Origin: Streptomyces flavidovirens DSM 40150
GTDB lineage: Bacteria; Actinomycetota; Actinomycetes; Streptomycetales; Streptomycetaceae
Direction: 5' to 3'
Length of the DNA: 64,000 nucleotides
Assembly (NCBI RefSeq): GCF_000429085.1
Contig: NZ_KE386846.1
Span: 62,001-126,000, forward strand
The position numbers and the translations under genes were made by a program. Below the pieces are notes generated by a model. The model searched no databases. It was not told the DNA's origin and saw only the letters and a list, made by a program, of their open reading frames with translations. Of this stretch, positions 26,878 through 34,669 are shown piece by piece; the stretch's first letter is position 1, and each line of letters starts with the position of its first letter.

Positions 26878-28239
26878 TCACATACCGGCGATGAGCTTTT
26901 CCACCCGGTCGTCGACCGACCTGAAGGGGTCCTTGCACAACACTGTGCGTTGTGCCTGGTCGTTGAGCTTGAGGTGCACCCAGTCGACGGTGAAGTCCCT
27001 GCGCTGTTCCTGGGCCCTGCGGATGAAGTCGCCGCGCAGCCGCGCGCGGGTGGTCTGCGGCGGCACCGACTTGCCTTCGAAGATCTTCAAGTCGTTGCAG
27101 ATGCGGGCGGCTTGTCCCTTCTTCTCCAGGAGGTAGTAGAGCCCGCGCCGCCGGTGGATGTCGTGGTAGGCGAGGTCTATCTGGGCGACCCGTGGGTGCG
27201 ACATGGTCATGTTGTGCTTGGCGCGGTAGCGCTCGATCAGCTTGTACTTCATGACCCAGTCGATCTCCGTGCCGATCCGGTCGAGGTCCTCGGCCTCGAT
27301 CGCGTCGAGCGCGCGGCCCCACAGTTCGAGGACCTGCTCGACCGTGCCCGTACGGATGCCGCGGCGGTCCACGAAGTCCACGGCCTTCTCGTAGTACTCC
27401 CGCTGCACCTCTATGGCGGACGCCTCGCGCCCGCTGGCCAGGCGCACCTTGCGCTGCCCGGTGATGTCGTGGCTGACCTCACGGATGGCCCGGATGGGGT
27501 TCTCCAGGGTGAGGTCGCGCATCACCGTGCCCGCCTCGATCATGCGCAGGACGAGGTCGGTGGCGCCGACCTTGAGGAGCATGGTCGTCTCGGACATGTT
27601 GGAGTCGCCGACGATGACGTGGAGCCTGCGGTAGCGCTCGGCGTCGGCGTGCGGTTCGTCGCGGGTGTTGATGATGGGACGGGAGCGGGTCGTCGCGGAG
27701 CTGACGCCCTCCCAGATGTGCTCGGCACGCTGGCTGACGCAGAAGACCGCGCCCCGCGGGGTCTGCAGCACCTTGCCGGCGCCGCAGATGAGCTGCCGGG
27801 TGACGAGGAACGGGATGAGGATGTCCGCGAGCCTGGAGAACTCCCCGTGCCGGGCCACCAGATAATTCTCGTGGCAGCCGTAGGAGTTTCCCGCAGAATC
27901 GGTGTTGTTCTTGAAGAGATAGACGTCGCCCGCGATTCCCTCCTCGTGCAGGCGGCGTTCGGCGTCGACGAGCAGGCCTTCGAGAATGCGCTCGCCCGCC
28001 TTGTCGTGGGTGACGAGCTCGGTCACGTTGTCGCATTCGGGGGTTGCGTATTCCGGATGCGATCCCACGTCGAGGTAGAGGCGGGCGCCGTTCCGCAGGA
28101 AGACATTGCTGCTGCGGCCCCATGACACAACACGGCGGAAGAGGTAGCGCGCCACTTCGTCAGGTGACAGTCGGCGCTGTCCCCTGAACGTGCACGTGAC
28201 GCCGTACTCGTTCTCCAGCCCGAAAATGCGGCGGTCCAT
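26878..28239 (-). CDS. pafA: Pup-protein ligase PafA
   Basis: A 453-residue enzyme of the carboxylate-amine ligase family related to glutamine synthetase. It starts MDRRIFGLENEYGVTCTF, with the Glu-x-Glu-type nucleotide/metal motif, and has the GARLYLDVGSHPEYATPEC and HENYL segments shared with Dop. It forms an isopeptide bond between the Pup C-terminal glutamate and a substrate lysine, using ATP. The MFS gene ends 9 bp upstream of its start, so both are probably co-transcribed, while prcBA-pup lie further upstream across the LacI gene. Confidence 0.96.
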   Translation of the reverse strand: MDRRIFGLENEYGVTCTFRGQRRLSPDEVARYLFRRVVSWGRSSNVFLRNGARLYLDVGSHPEYATPECDNVTELVTHDKAGERILEGLLVDAERRLHEEGIAGDVYLFKNNTDSAGNSYGCHENYLVARHGEFSRLADILIPFLVTRQLICGAGKVLQTPRGAVFCVSQRAEHIWEGVSSATTRSRPIINTRDEPHADAERYRRLHVIVGDSNMSETTMLLKVGATDLVLRMIEAGTVMRDLTLENPIRAIREVSHDITGQRKVRLASGREASAIEVQREYYEKAVDFVDRRGIRTGTVEQVLELWGRALDAIEAEDLDRIGTEIDWVMKYKLIERYRAKHNMTMSHPRVAQIDLAYHDIHRRRGLYYLLEKKGQAARICNDLKIFEGKSVPPQTTRARLRGDFIRRAQEQRRDFTVDWVHLKLNDQAQRTVLCKDPFRSVDDRVEKLIAGM

Positions 28240-28248
28240 GACTGAACA

Positions 28249-29520
28249 TTACGCCTGATGGCCTGTCCTGAAACCGGGTTCGGCCGCACCGATTCGATCA
28301 TTTTCGCAAGGCATTACGACGGAGTCTGTGGGAAGAGGCGTGGCAACGGGAATCGTGAGAACCCTGCGGGTGGCCAGCAGGACAAGCAGCGCGGCCACTC
28401 CGCCGCCCGCCGCGACGGCGAAGCTCGCGGCCGTGCCGCCGTACTCGACGGCCGGTCCCGCGGCTCCGGTTCCCACCGCGGCGCCTACGCCGAAGGTGGT
28501 GACCAGCCAGGAGAACGCCTCGGTGACGGTGCCGCGCGGGGCGTGCCGGTCGACGACGATGAAGGCGCAGGCGAGCGCGGGGGCGAGGAAGACTCCGGAG
28601 ACGGCGGCGAGTACGACCATCGCCGGGACGCCGGGGGTGAGCATGAGGGGCAGGTAACCGGCCGCGAGCAGGGCGACGATGAACCGCAGCCGCCGCTCGG
28701 GGGCGCCGGCCCACTGCCGGGCGCCGTACACCACGCCGCCGGCGAGCGCGCCGAGCCCGAGCGCCGCCATCAGCCAGCCGTACACCGCTTCGCGGCCGTG
28801 GTCGTCGGCGTACGCGACACCCGCGACGGTGATGGAGCCGAGGGCGAGGCCGATGAAGAAGAAGGAGCCGAGGAGGGCCAGCAGGCCCGGCGAGCGCAGG
28901 GCGCCCAGCCAGTGCGCCTCGCGGGGCGCCGACCGCCAGGTGCGCGAAGGCTCGGACAGGACGACGGACAGCGCGCCCAGCACGCCTACGGCGTTGATGA
29001 CGAGCAGTGCGGCCGCCGGCGACCAGAGCGCCACGAGCAGCGTGACGAGCAGGGGACCGACGGTGAACATGATTTCCTGCGCCACCGCGTCCATGGCGTA
29101 CGCCCGGTGCACCCGGTCCTCGCGGCCGAGCACATTGGGCCACAGGGCCCGCAAACCCCCTTCGAGGGGCGGTGTGAAGACGCCCGCCAGGGCCACGGCG
29201 GCGTACGTGAGCGGCAGCGGGTCGATTCCGGCGAGGGTGAGCAGGACCATGCCAAGGGCGGACAGGACGGCGGCGGGGAGCTGCACGCGCGGCTGCCCGT
29301 ACAGGTCCACGGCCCGGCCGAGCAGCGGCTGTCCCACCGCGTTGGCCAGCCCGTACACCGCGGCAAGGCCGCCGGCCAGTGAGTAGCTGCCGCCCTCGGC
29401 GCGGGTGAGCAGCACGATCGCGATGGGGGCGGTGGCGTTGGGCAGCCGCCCCACCAAAGTGCCCGCCAGCAGGCGCGCGGCGTACCGCGTCCTCAGCAGT
29501 TCCGCGTATCCCGCGGCCAT
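28249..29520 (-). CDS. MFS transporter
   Basis: A 423-residue major facilitator with 12 hydrophobic segments. The N-terminal part (ARLLAGTLVGRLPNATAPIA) and the loop LGRAVDLYGQPR resemble the motif-A region of drug/sugar exporters. ATG at 29520 (MAAGYAELLRTRYAARLL) is preferred; the upstream frame crosses the divergent operator. It is divergent from a LacI regulator gene, its likely controller, and ends 9 bp before pafA. Substrate unknown. Confidence 0.88.
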   Translation of the reverse strand: MAAGYAELLRTRYAARLLAGTLVGRLPNATAPIAIVLLTRAEGGSYSLAGGLAAVYGLANAVGQPLLGRAVDLYGQPRVQLPAAVLSALGMVLLTLAGIDPLPLTYAAVALAGVFTPPLEGGLRALWPNVLGREDRVHRAYAMDAVAQEIMFTVGPLLVTLLVALWSPAAALLVINAVGVLGALSVVLSEPSRTWRSAPREAHWLGALRSPGLLALLGSFFFIGLALGSITVAGVAYADDHGREAVYGWLMAALGLGALAGGVVYGARQWAGAPERRLRFIVALLAAGYLPLMLTPGVPAMVVLAAVSGVFLAPALACAFIVVDRHAPRGTVTEAFSWLVTTFGVGAAVGTGAAGPAVEYGGTAASFAVAAGGGVAALLVLLATRRVLTIPVATPLPTDSVVMPCENDRIGAAEPGFRTGHQA

Positions 29521-29555
29521 GTCCGCCCCTCTCCGCTCCGGCCGGCACCGAAGTT

Positions 29556-29584
29556 GTACGTATAACGTCCGGTGCCATACGTAC
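29556..29584. promoter_or_regulatory. inverted repeat, candidate LacI operator
   Basis: GTACGTAT at 29556-29563 is repeated in inverse at 29577-29584 (ATACGTAC), an 8-bp perfect palindromic pair with a 13-bp spacer. It lies in the 121-bp gap between the MFS start and the LacI start, so it is well placed for control of both genes. Confidence 0.6.
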
Positions 29585-29641
29585 CATGAGCCAGGCCGCG
29601 GGTCCACCTCGCGGTCAGGAGCCCTTGCTGCGGAGGCACCA

Positions 29642-30697
29642 GTGACCAGCCCGGACGACACCCCGGACGAGACCTACGAGGCCGCCGGATCCGGGGCGCC
29701 TCCCGCGCCGCCGACCAGCAGGGACGTCGCCCGCGCCGCCGGGGTCTCGCAGGCGACCGTCTCACTCGTGCTCGGCGACAAGTGGCGCGGGCGTGTGTCG
29801 GAGCGCACCGCGGATCAGGTGCGCGGGGCGGCGCGGGAGCTCGGGTACCGTCCGAACCTCGCCGCCCGGAACCTGCGGCTCGGCAGGACCAGGACCGCGC
29901 TGCTCGTCGTGCCCGCCCTGACCAACGAATTCTTCGCCCGGGTCTACACGGGCGCCGCCCGCACGGCCGCCGCCCACGATTTCGGCGTCGTCCTCTACCC
30001 CTCCCCCGAGGGCGTGGGCCCCGCCCGCGACCCCTTCGCCTCCGCACAGGCCACCCTGGACGGCGTCATCGCGTCGTCCATGGCCGCCGGCGCCCTCGGC
30101 GCGATCCGGGGCGCGGGGCTGCCGCTCGTGATGCTCGACAGCGACCCGGCCGACCCGGGCGCCGCCGCGTACGTGAACCTCGACATCGCCGACGGCATGC
30201 GCCAGGTGACGGAGCATCTGCTCGCTCTCGGCCACCGCCGGTTCGTCCATCTCGCGTCGGCCGTGACGTCCTGGACGTTCGATGTACGGGCCTCAGCCCT
30301 CCACGACGCGCTGCGCCGGGCCCCCGACGCGGTCGTACGCACGGTGCCCGCGCCCCTGGACGTGCACGGCGCCAGAGCAGCCGCCGAACTGGCCCTGACC
30401 GGTCCAGGGCCGAGGCCGACGGCGCTGATCTGCGACGACGACATCGTCGCGGCGGGCGCCTGCAAGGCGGTACGCCGCCTCGGACTGCGGGTGCCCGAGG
30501 ACGTCTCGGTCACCGGCTTCGACGACCTCGCTCTGGCGACCGCCGTGGAGCCGGAACTCACCACCGTACGGCTGCCCGCCGAGCAGGTCGGGGAGCGGGG
30601 CATGGCCGCACTGCTGGCCGTCCTGGAAGGCCGGCGGCCCGAGGGCGGCGAGGTCCCGGTGGAGCTGATGGTCCGCGGCTCCACCGCACGCGTCTGA
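29642..30697 (+). CDS. LacI-family transcriptional regulator
   Basis: A 351-residue regulator. After a 25-residue leader the LacI HTH (TSRDVARAAGVSQATVSLVL, with hinge helix YRPNLAARNLRLGRT) spans about residues 25-80. The rest is a sugar-binding-protein-like effector domain with DDIVAAGACKAVRRLGLRVP and FDDLALA. GTG at 29642 follows GGAGG. It is divergent from the MFS gene and has a matching operator-like palindrome between them. It separates prcA from pafA, so it could also influence proteasome gene supply by read-through (inference). Confidence 0.9.
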   Translation: MTSPDDTPDETYEAAGSGAPPAPPTSRDVARAAGVSQATVSLVLGDKWRGRVSERTADQVRGAARELGYRPNLAARNLRLGRTRTALLVVPALTNEFFARVYTGAARTAAAHDFGVVLYPSPEGVGPARDPFASAQATLDGVIASSMAAGALGAIRGAGLPLVMLDSDPADPGAAAYVNLDIADGMRQVTEHLLALGHRRFVHLASAVTSWTFDVRASALHDALRRAPDAVVRTVPAPLDVHGARAAAELALTGPGPRPTALICDDDIVAAGACKAVRRLGLRVPEDVSVTGFDDLALATAVEPELTTVRLPAEQVGERGMAALLAVLEGRRPEGGEVPVELMVRGSTARV

Positions 30698-30717
30698 CGC
30701 ACCGTCGGGTGACGCGT

Positions 30718-30749
30718 GTGCCCCGGACCGCCTGGGCGGACCGGGGCAC
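30718..30749. terminator. bidirectional terminator, lacI and prcA
   Basis: An inverted repeat (14-nt arms 30718-30731 and 30736-30749 with one mismatch, 4-nt loop) between the convergent stops of the LacI gene (30697) and prcA (30771). Confidence 0.75.
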
Positions 30750-30770
30750 CGGACGGTGACGTCGCAGCGG

Positions 30771-31520
30771 CTACGGCTCCTCGGTGTCCGACGGAGTGTC
30801 GGTGGGAGTGGCCGCGTCGCCGTCCGCCTCCAGCAGGCGCGCCAGCTGGCGGCCGACGATGCGCTTGAACTTGCGCTCCTGCGGGCGTGTACGGTCCAGG
30901 ACCGCCACCTCCAGCCGCTCGGCGGGGATCTCCCGCTCACTGCCGTTGGTGTCCCGCGAGAGCGCCTGCACGGCGAGCTTGAGTGCCTCCGCCAGCGTCA
31001 TCCCGTCCCGGTGGCGCTGGTCGAGGAAGCTGCTGATCTGCTCCGCGTTGCCGCCGACCGCGACCGAGCCGTGCTCGTCCACGATCGAACCGTCGTGGGG
31101 CAGCCGGTAGATCTGGTCACCCTCGGGGCGGGCCCCGACCTCGGCGACGACCAGCTCCACCTCGTACGGCTTCTCCGCGTTGCTGGAGAAGATCGTGCCC
31201 AGCGTCTGCGCGTAGACGTTGGCGAGGCCACGGGCCGTCACATCTTCACGGTCGTACGTGTATCCCCGCAGATCGGCGTACCGGACGCCGCCGATCCGCA
31301 GGTTCTCGTACTCGTTGTACTTGCCGGCGGCGGCGAAGCCGATCCGGTCATAGATCTCGCTGAACTTGTGCAGTGCGCGGGACGGGTTCTCGCCGACGAA
31401 TACGATGCCGTCGGCGTACTGCAGCACGACAAGGCTGCGACCGCGGGCGATGCCCTTGCGGGCGTATTCCGCCCGGTCGGCCATGGCCTGCTGGGGTGAG
31501 ACATAGAACGGCGTCGACAC
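30771..31520 (-). CDS. prcA: 20S proteasome alpha subunit PrcA
   Basis: A 249-residue alpha-type subunit. It starts with the YVSPQQAMADRAEYARKGIARG gate region, typical of actinobacterial alpha subunits, followed by RSLVVLQYADGIVFVGEN. The C-terminal tail is acidic and variable (TPTDTPSDTEEP). It forms the outer rings of the 20S core and docks the Arc ring. It is last in the arc-dop-pup-prcB-prcA run, 53 bp downstream of prcB. Confidence 0.95.
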   Translation of the reverse strand: MSTPFYVSPQQAMADRAEYARKGIARGRSLVVLQYADGIVFVGENPSRALHKFSEIYDRIGFAAAGKYNEYENLRIGGVRYADLRGYTYDREDVTARGLANVYAQTLGTIFSSNAEKPYEVELVVAEVGARPEGDQIYRLPHDGSIVDEHGSVAVGGNAEQISSFLDQRHRDGMTLAEALKLAVQALSRDTNGSEREIPAERLEVAVLDRTRPQERKFKRIVGRQLARLLEADGDAATPTDTPSDTEEP

Positions 31521-31573
31521 CGGCTATCCGTCCCTTTCTGTCGTTATCACGTTGATTCCAAGGACAGGAGCCG

Positions 31574-32419
31574 TCAGAGAAGCGCGGCCCGGGGACCGTC
31601 GGGCTGCTCCAGGCGCCGCTCAAGAATCGAGCGGGCCAGCTCGGAGGACTCCGCCTCGGTGAGCCTCCGGAATCCCTCTTCGGTGATCACGGTGACGATC
31701 GGGTAGATACGGCGGGCCACGTCCGGGCCGCCGGTCGCCGAGTCGTCGTCGGCCGCGTCGTACAGCGCCTGGACCACCAGCGTGGTCGCCTGCTGCTCCG
31801 TCAGGTCGTCGCGGTAGAGCTTCTTCATCGACCCGCGGGCGAAGATGGAACCGGAACCCGTGGCCGCGAATCCGTGCTCCTCGGAGCGGCCGCCCGTCAC
31901 GTCGTACGAGAAGATGCGGCCCTTCTCGCGGTCGACGTCCCAGCCCGCGAAGAGCGGGACGACGGCCAGGCCCTGCATGGCCATCCCCAGGTTGCTGCGG
32001 ATCATGGTGGAGAGCCGGTTCGCCTTGCCCTCCAGGGAGAGCTGGGCGCCTTCCACCTTCTCGAAGTGTTCGAGCTCGAGCTGGAAGAGCCTGACCATCT
32101 CCACCGCGAGACCGGCGGTGCCGGCGATGCCCACCGCCGAGTACTCGTCGGCGGGGAAAACCTTCTCGATGTCGCGCTGCGCGATCATGTTGCCCATGGT
32201 GGCCCGCCGGTCACCGGCGAGCACCACACCGCCGGGGAACGCGGCGGCGACGATCGTCGTGCCGTGCGGAGCCTCGATGACGCCCTTGACGGGCGGCAGG
32301 ACACGCCTTCCCGGCAGCATCTCGGGCGCCTGCTCGCCCAGGAAATCCATGAACGACGACGAGCCCGGCGTCAGGAAGGCAGCCGGCAGACGCCCGGTGC
32401 TACGAGGGTTGGCTTCCAC
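31574..32419 (-). CDS. prcB: 20S proteasome beta subunit PrcB
   Basis: A 281-residue catalytic subunit with a 53-residue propeptide. The GTG at 32419 begins VEANPRSTGRLPAAFLTPGS, as in other streptomycetes, and cleavage before HG|TTIVAAAF exposes catalytic Thr54. The longer upstream frame would add an unlikely leader. The mature part keeps the Lys of VVLAGDRRATMGN and the Asp of Ntn hydrolases. It makes the inner proteolytic rings. It lies 147 bp after pup; the gap holds no gene that I can support. Confidence 0.95.
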   Translation of the reverse strand: MEANPRSTGRLPAAFLTPGSSSFMDFLGEQAPEMLPGRRVLPPVKGVIEAPHGTTIVAAAFPGGVVLAGDRRATMGNMIAQRDIEKVFPADEYSAVGIAGTAGLAVEMVRLFQLELEHFEKVEGAQLSLEGKANRLSTMIRSNLGMAMQGLAVVPLFAGWDVDREKGRIFSYDVTGGRSEEHGFAATGSGSIFARGSMKKLYRDDLTEQQATTLVVQALYDAADDDSATGGPDVARRIYPIVTVITEEGFRRLTEAESSELARSILERRLEQPDGPRAALL

Positions 32420-32566
32420 GCGTTTCCTTCCGGATAGGCGGCGGCCCGCCACTGGGAGGCCGGACCGATCTTTCGAACTGTGCACGGACCATACCCGTAC
32501 CGTCGCCGGTCATCCGTCCCGGTGTGCCGGACCTGGGTCCACGGCCACCGGGACGGACAACGGGCC

Positions 32567-32785
32567 TTACTCTCCGCCCTTTTGAACGAAGGACCGAACG
32601 AAGTCCTCGGCGTTCTCTTCGAGTACGTCGTCGATTTCGTCGAGTACGGAGTCGACGTCGTCCGACAGCTTCTCCTGGCGCTCCTTGAGGTCTTCCGAGG
32701 CCTGCGCGTCCTGCGCGGTCTCCTCGACCTCCTCGGTGGAGCGCGTCGCCTTCTGCTGTCCGCCGTCGGTGTCCTTGGTCGCCAT
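32567..32785 (-). CDS. pup: prokaryotic ubiquitin-like protein Pup (GGE form)
   Basis: A 72-residue disordered, acidic protein with the Pup C-terminal helical region (LDEIDDVLEENAEDFVRSFV), which binds the Arc coiled coil. It ends QKGGE. The last codon before TAA reads GAG, so the C-terminal residue is encoded as Glu. Pup ending in Gln must be deamidated by Dop before ligation; this form would not need that step. It is encoded between dop and prcB on the minus strand. Confidence 0.96.
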   Translation of the reverse strand: MATKDTDGGQQKATRSTEEVEETAQDAQASEDLKERQEKLSDDVDSVLDEIDDVLEENAEDFVRSFVQKGGE

Positions 32786-32823
32786 CTCTACCTCACCCCG
32801 CTCGCTCGGTTCGATGTCCTTGA

Positions 32824-32847
32824 TCAGACCCTACAAGCGGGGTCTGA
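32824..32847. promoter_or_regulatory. inverted repeat between dop and pup
   Basis: TCAGACCC (32824-32831) and GGGTCTGA (32840-32847) form an 8-bp perfect pair with an 8-nt spacer, 38 bp upstream of the pup start codon. It could be an operator or a processing/attenuation hairpin in the dop-pup intergenic message. Confidence 0.45.
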
Positions 32848-32910
32848 CATCCGCGCCGTACTTTCACAACGCGTGGGGATCACCTCGATGATTCCCACCC
32901 GCCGCACCTT

Positions 32911-34422
32911 TCAGCCGCCCGAAAGCACCCGGACCAGGTCCTCCGCCGTCCTGCACCGGTCGAGAAGCTCCTTGACATGATTACGTGTACCGCGCAACGG
33001 TTCCAGGGTGGGCACGCGCTGGAGCGAGTCCCGGCCCGGCAGGTCGAAGATCACCGAGTCCCAGGAGGCCGCCGCGACGTCGTCCGCGTACTGCTCCAGG
33101 CAGCGCCCGCGGAAATAGGCCCGCGTGTCCTCAGGAGGCTTTGTCTCGGCCTTGCGGACCCCGCCCTCGTCCAGGAGCCGCTTCATCTTCCCGCGGGCCG
33201 CCAGGCGGTTGTACAGGCCCTTCTCGGGGCGTACGTCGGCGTACTGGAGGTCTACCAGGTGGAGCCTGGGCGCGTCCCAGTCCAGGCTGTCGCGCCTGCG
33301 GTAGCCCTCCAGAAGCTCCCGCTTGGCGATCCAGTCCAGCTCGCCCGCCAGGCTCATCGGGTCGTTCTCCAGCCGGTTCAGTACGTCCTCCCAGCGCCCC
33401 AGGACGTCCTTGGTCTGGTCGTCCGCGTCGACGCCGAACCGCTCCTCGACGTACTTGCGCGCCAGCTCGAAGTACTCCATCTGAAGCTGGACAGCGGTGA
33501 GTGTCCGGCCGCTGCGGAGCGTGATCAGCCGTTGCAGCGCCGGGTCGTGCGAGACCTGGTGCAGGGTGCGCACCGGCTGGTCGACCGCGAGGTCGACGTT
33601 GATGAAGCCGTCCTCGATCATGGAGAGCACCAGGGACGTCGTGCCCAGCTTCAGGTACGTCGAGATCTCGGAAAGGTTGGCGTCACCGATGATGACGTGC
33701 AGCCTGCGGTACTTCTCGGCGTCGGAGTGCGGCTCGTCGCGGGTGTTGATGATGGGGCGCTTGAGCGTGGTCTCCAGGCCGACCTCGACCTCGAAATAGT
33801 CGGCGCGCTGGCTGATCTGGAAGCCGTGCTCGTGGCCGTCCTGGCCGATGCCCACCCTGCCCGCGCCCGTGACCACCTGCCGGGACACGAAGAACGGCGT
33901 CAGGTGGCGCACGATGTCCGAGAAGGGGGTCTCCCGCTTCATCAGGTAGTTCTCGTGCGTGCCGTAGGACGCGCCCTTGTTGTCGGTGTTGTTTTTGTAG
34001 AGGTGGATCGGCTGGGCGCCGGGGAGCTGCGCGGCCCGCTCGGCGGCCTCGGCCATGATCCGTTCGCCGGCCTTGTCCCAGAGCACCGCGTCGAGCGGAT
34101 TGGTCACCTCCGGGGAGCTGTACTCGGGGTGCGCGTGGTCGACGTAGAGCCGCGCCCCGTTCGTGAGGATGACATTGGCCAGGCCGATGTCCTCGTCGGT
34201 GAGCTGACTGTTGTCGGCGGCCTCACGGGCGAGGTCGAAGCCTCGCGCGTCCCGCAGCGGATTCTCCTCCTCGAAGTCCCAGCGGGCGCGGCGCGCCCGG
34301 TGCATCGCCGCCGCGTAGGCATTGACGATCTGGGACGAGGTGAGCATGGCATTGGCGTTGGGGTGGCCGGGGACGGAGATCCCGTACTCCGTCTCGATGC
34401 CCATTACTCGCCGTACGGTCAT
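32911..34422 (-). CDS. dop: depupylase/deamidase Dop
   Basis: A 503-residue paralogue of PafA. It starts MTVRRVMGIETEYGISVPG and has the GARLYVDHAHPEYSSPEVTN segment with the conserved Asp of the Dop/PafA fold. It removes Pup from substrates and, in species with GGQ Pup, deamidates the C-terminal Gln. Here Pup already ends in Glu, so depupylation would be its main task. It lies between arc and pup, with 247 bp to arc containing a terminator. Confidence 0.96.
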   Translation of the reverse strand: MTVRRVMGIETEYGISVPGHPNANAMLTSSQIVNAYAAAMHRARRARWDFEEENPLRDARGFDLAREAADNSQLTDEDIGLANVILTNGARLYVDHAHPEYSSPEVTNPLDAVLWDKAGERIMAEAAERAAQLPGAQPIHLYKNNTDNKGASYGTHENYLMKRETPFSDIVRHLTPFFVSRQVVTGAGRVGIGQDGHEHGFQISQRADYFEVEVGLETTLKRPIINTRDEPHSDAEKYRRLHVIIGDANLSEISTYLKLGTTSLVLSMIEDGFINVDLAVDQPVRTLHQVSHDPALQRLITLRSGRTLTAVQLQMEYFELARKYVEERFGVDADDQTKDVLGRWEDVLNRLENDPMSLAGELDWIAKRELLEGYRRRDSLDWDAPRLHLVDLQYADVRPEKGLYNRLAARGKMKRLLDEGGVRKAETKPPEDTRAYFRGRCLEQYADDVAAASWDSVIFDLPGRDSLQRVPTLEPLRGTRNHVKELLDRCRTAEDLVRVLSGG

Positions 34423-34625
34423 GCGGCCCTCCTTGCCCGGCGTCGCCCCCGGACGGGGGCGGCACTCAAGTACCGCTGGTTCTCCGGTGCGTGTGCGGTG
34501 CCCGGCCCCGCACTGCGCGACTCGGCGGTACCGAAGAGCCTAGAACGCCTCTGCGCTGGTGGGGAGATCAATTGCGTCATTGCTCTGGTGTGGTCGGTGT
34601 GGCGGCCGGGGTGGCTGGAAAGCAG

Positions 34626-34661
34626 CCGGCTGCGGATGCCCGGGCGGGCACCCGCAGCCGG
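34626..34661 (-). terminator. terminator downstream of arc
   Basis: Two 16-nt arms (34626-34641 and 34646-34661) pair with one internal mismatch and a 4-nt loop, starting 9 bp past the arc stop codon. It suggests that dop-pup-prcBA has its own promoter in the remaining 200 bp. Confidence 0.75.
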
Positions 34662-34669
34662 TCTGCGAT

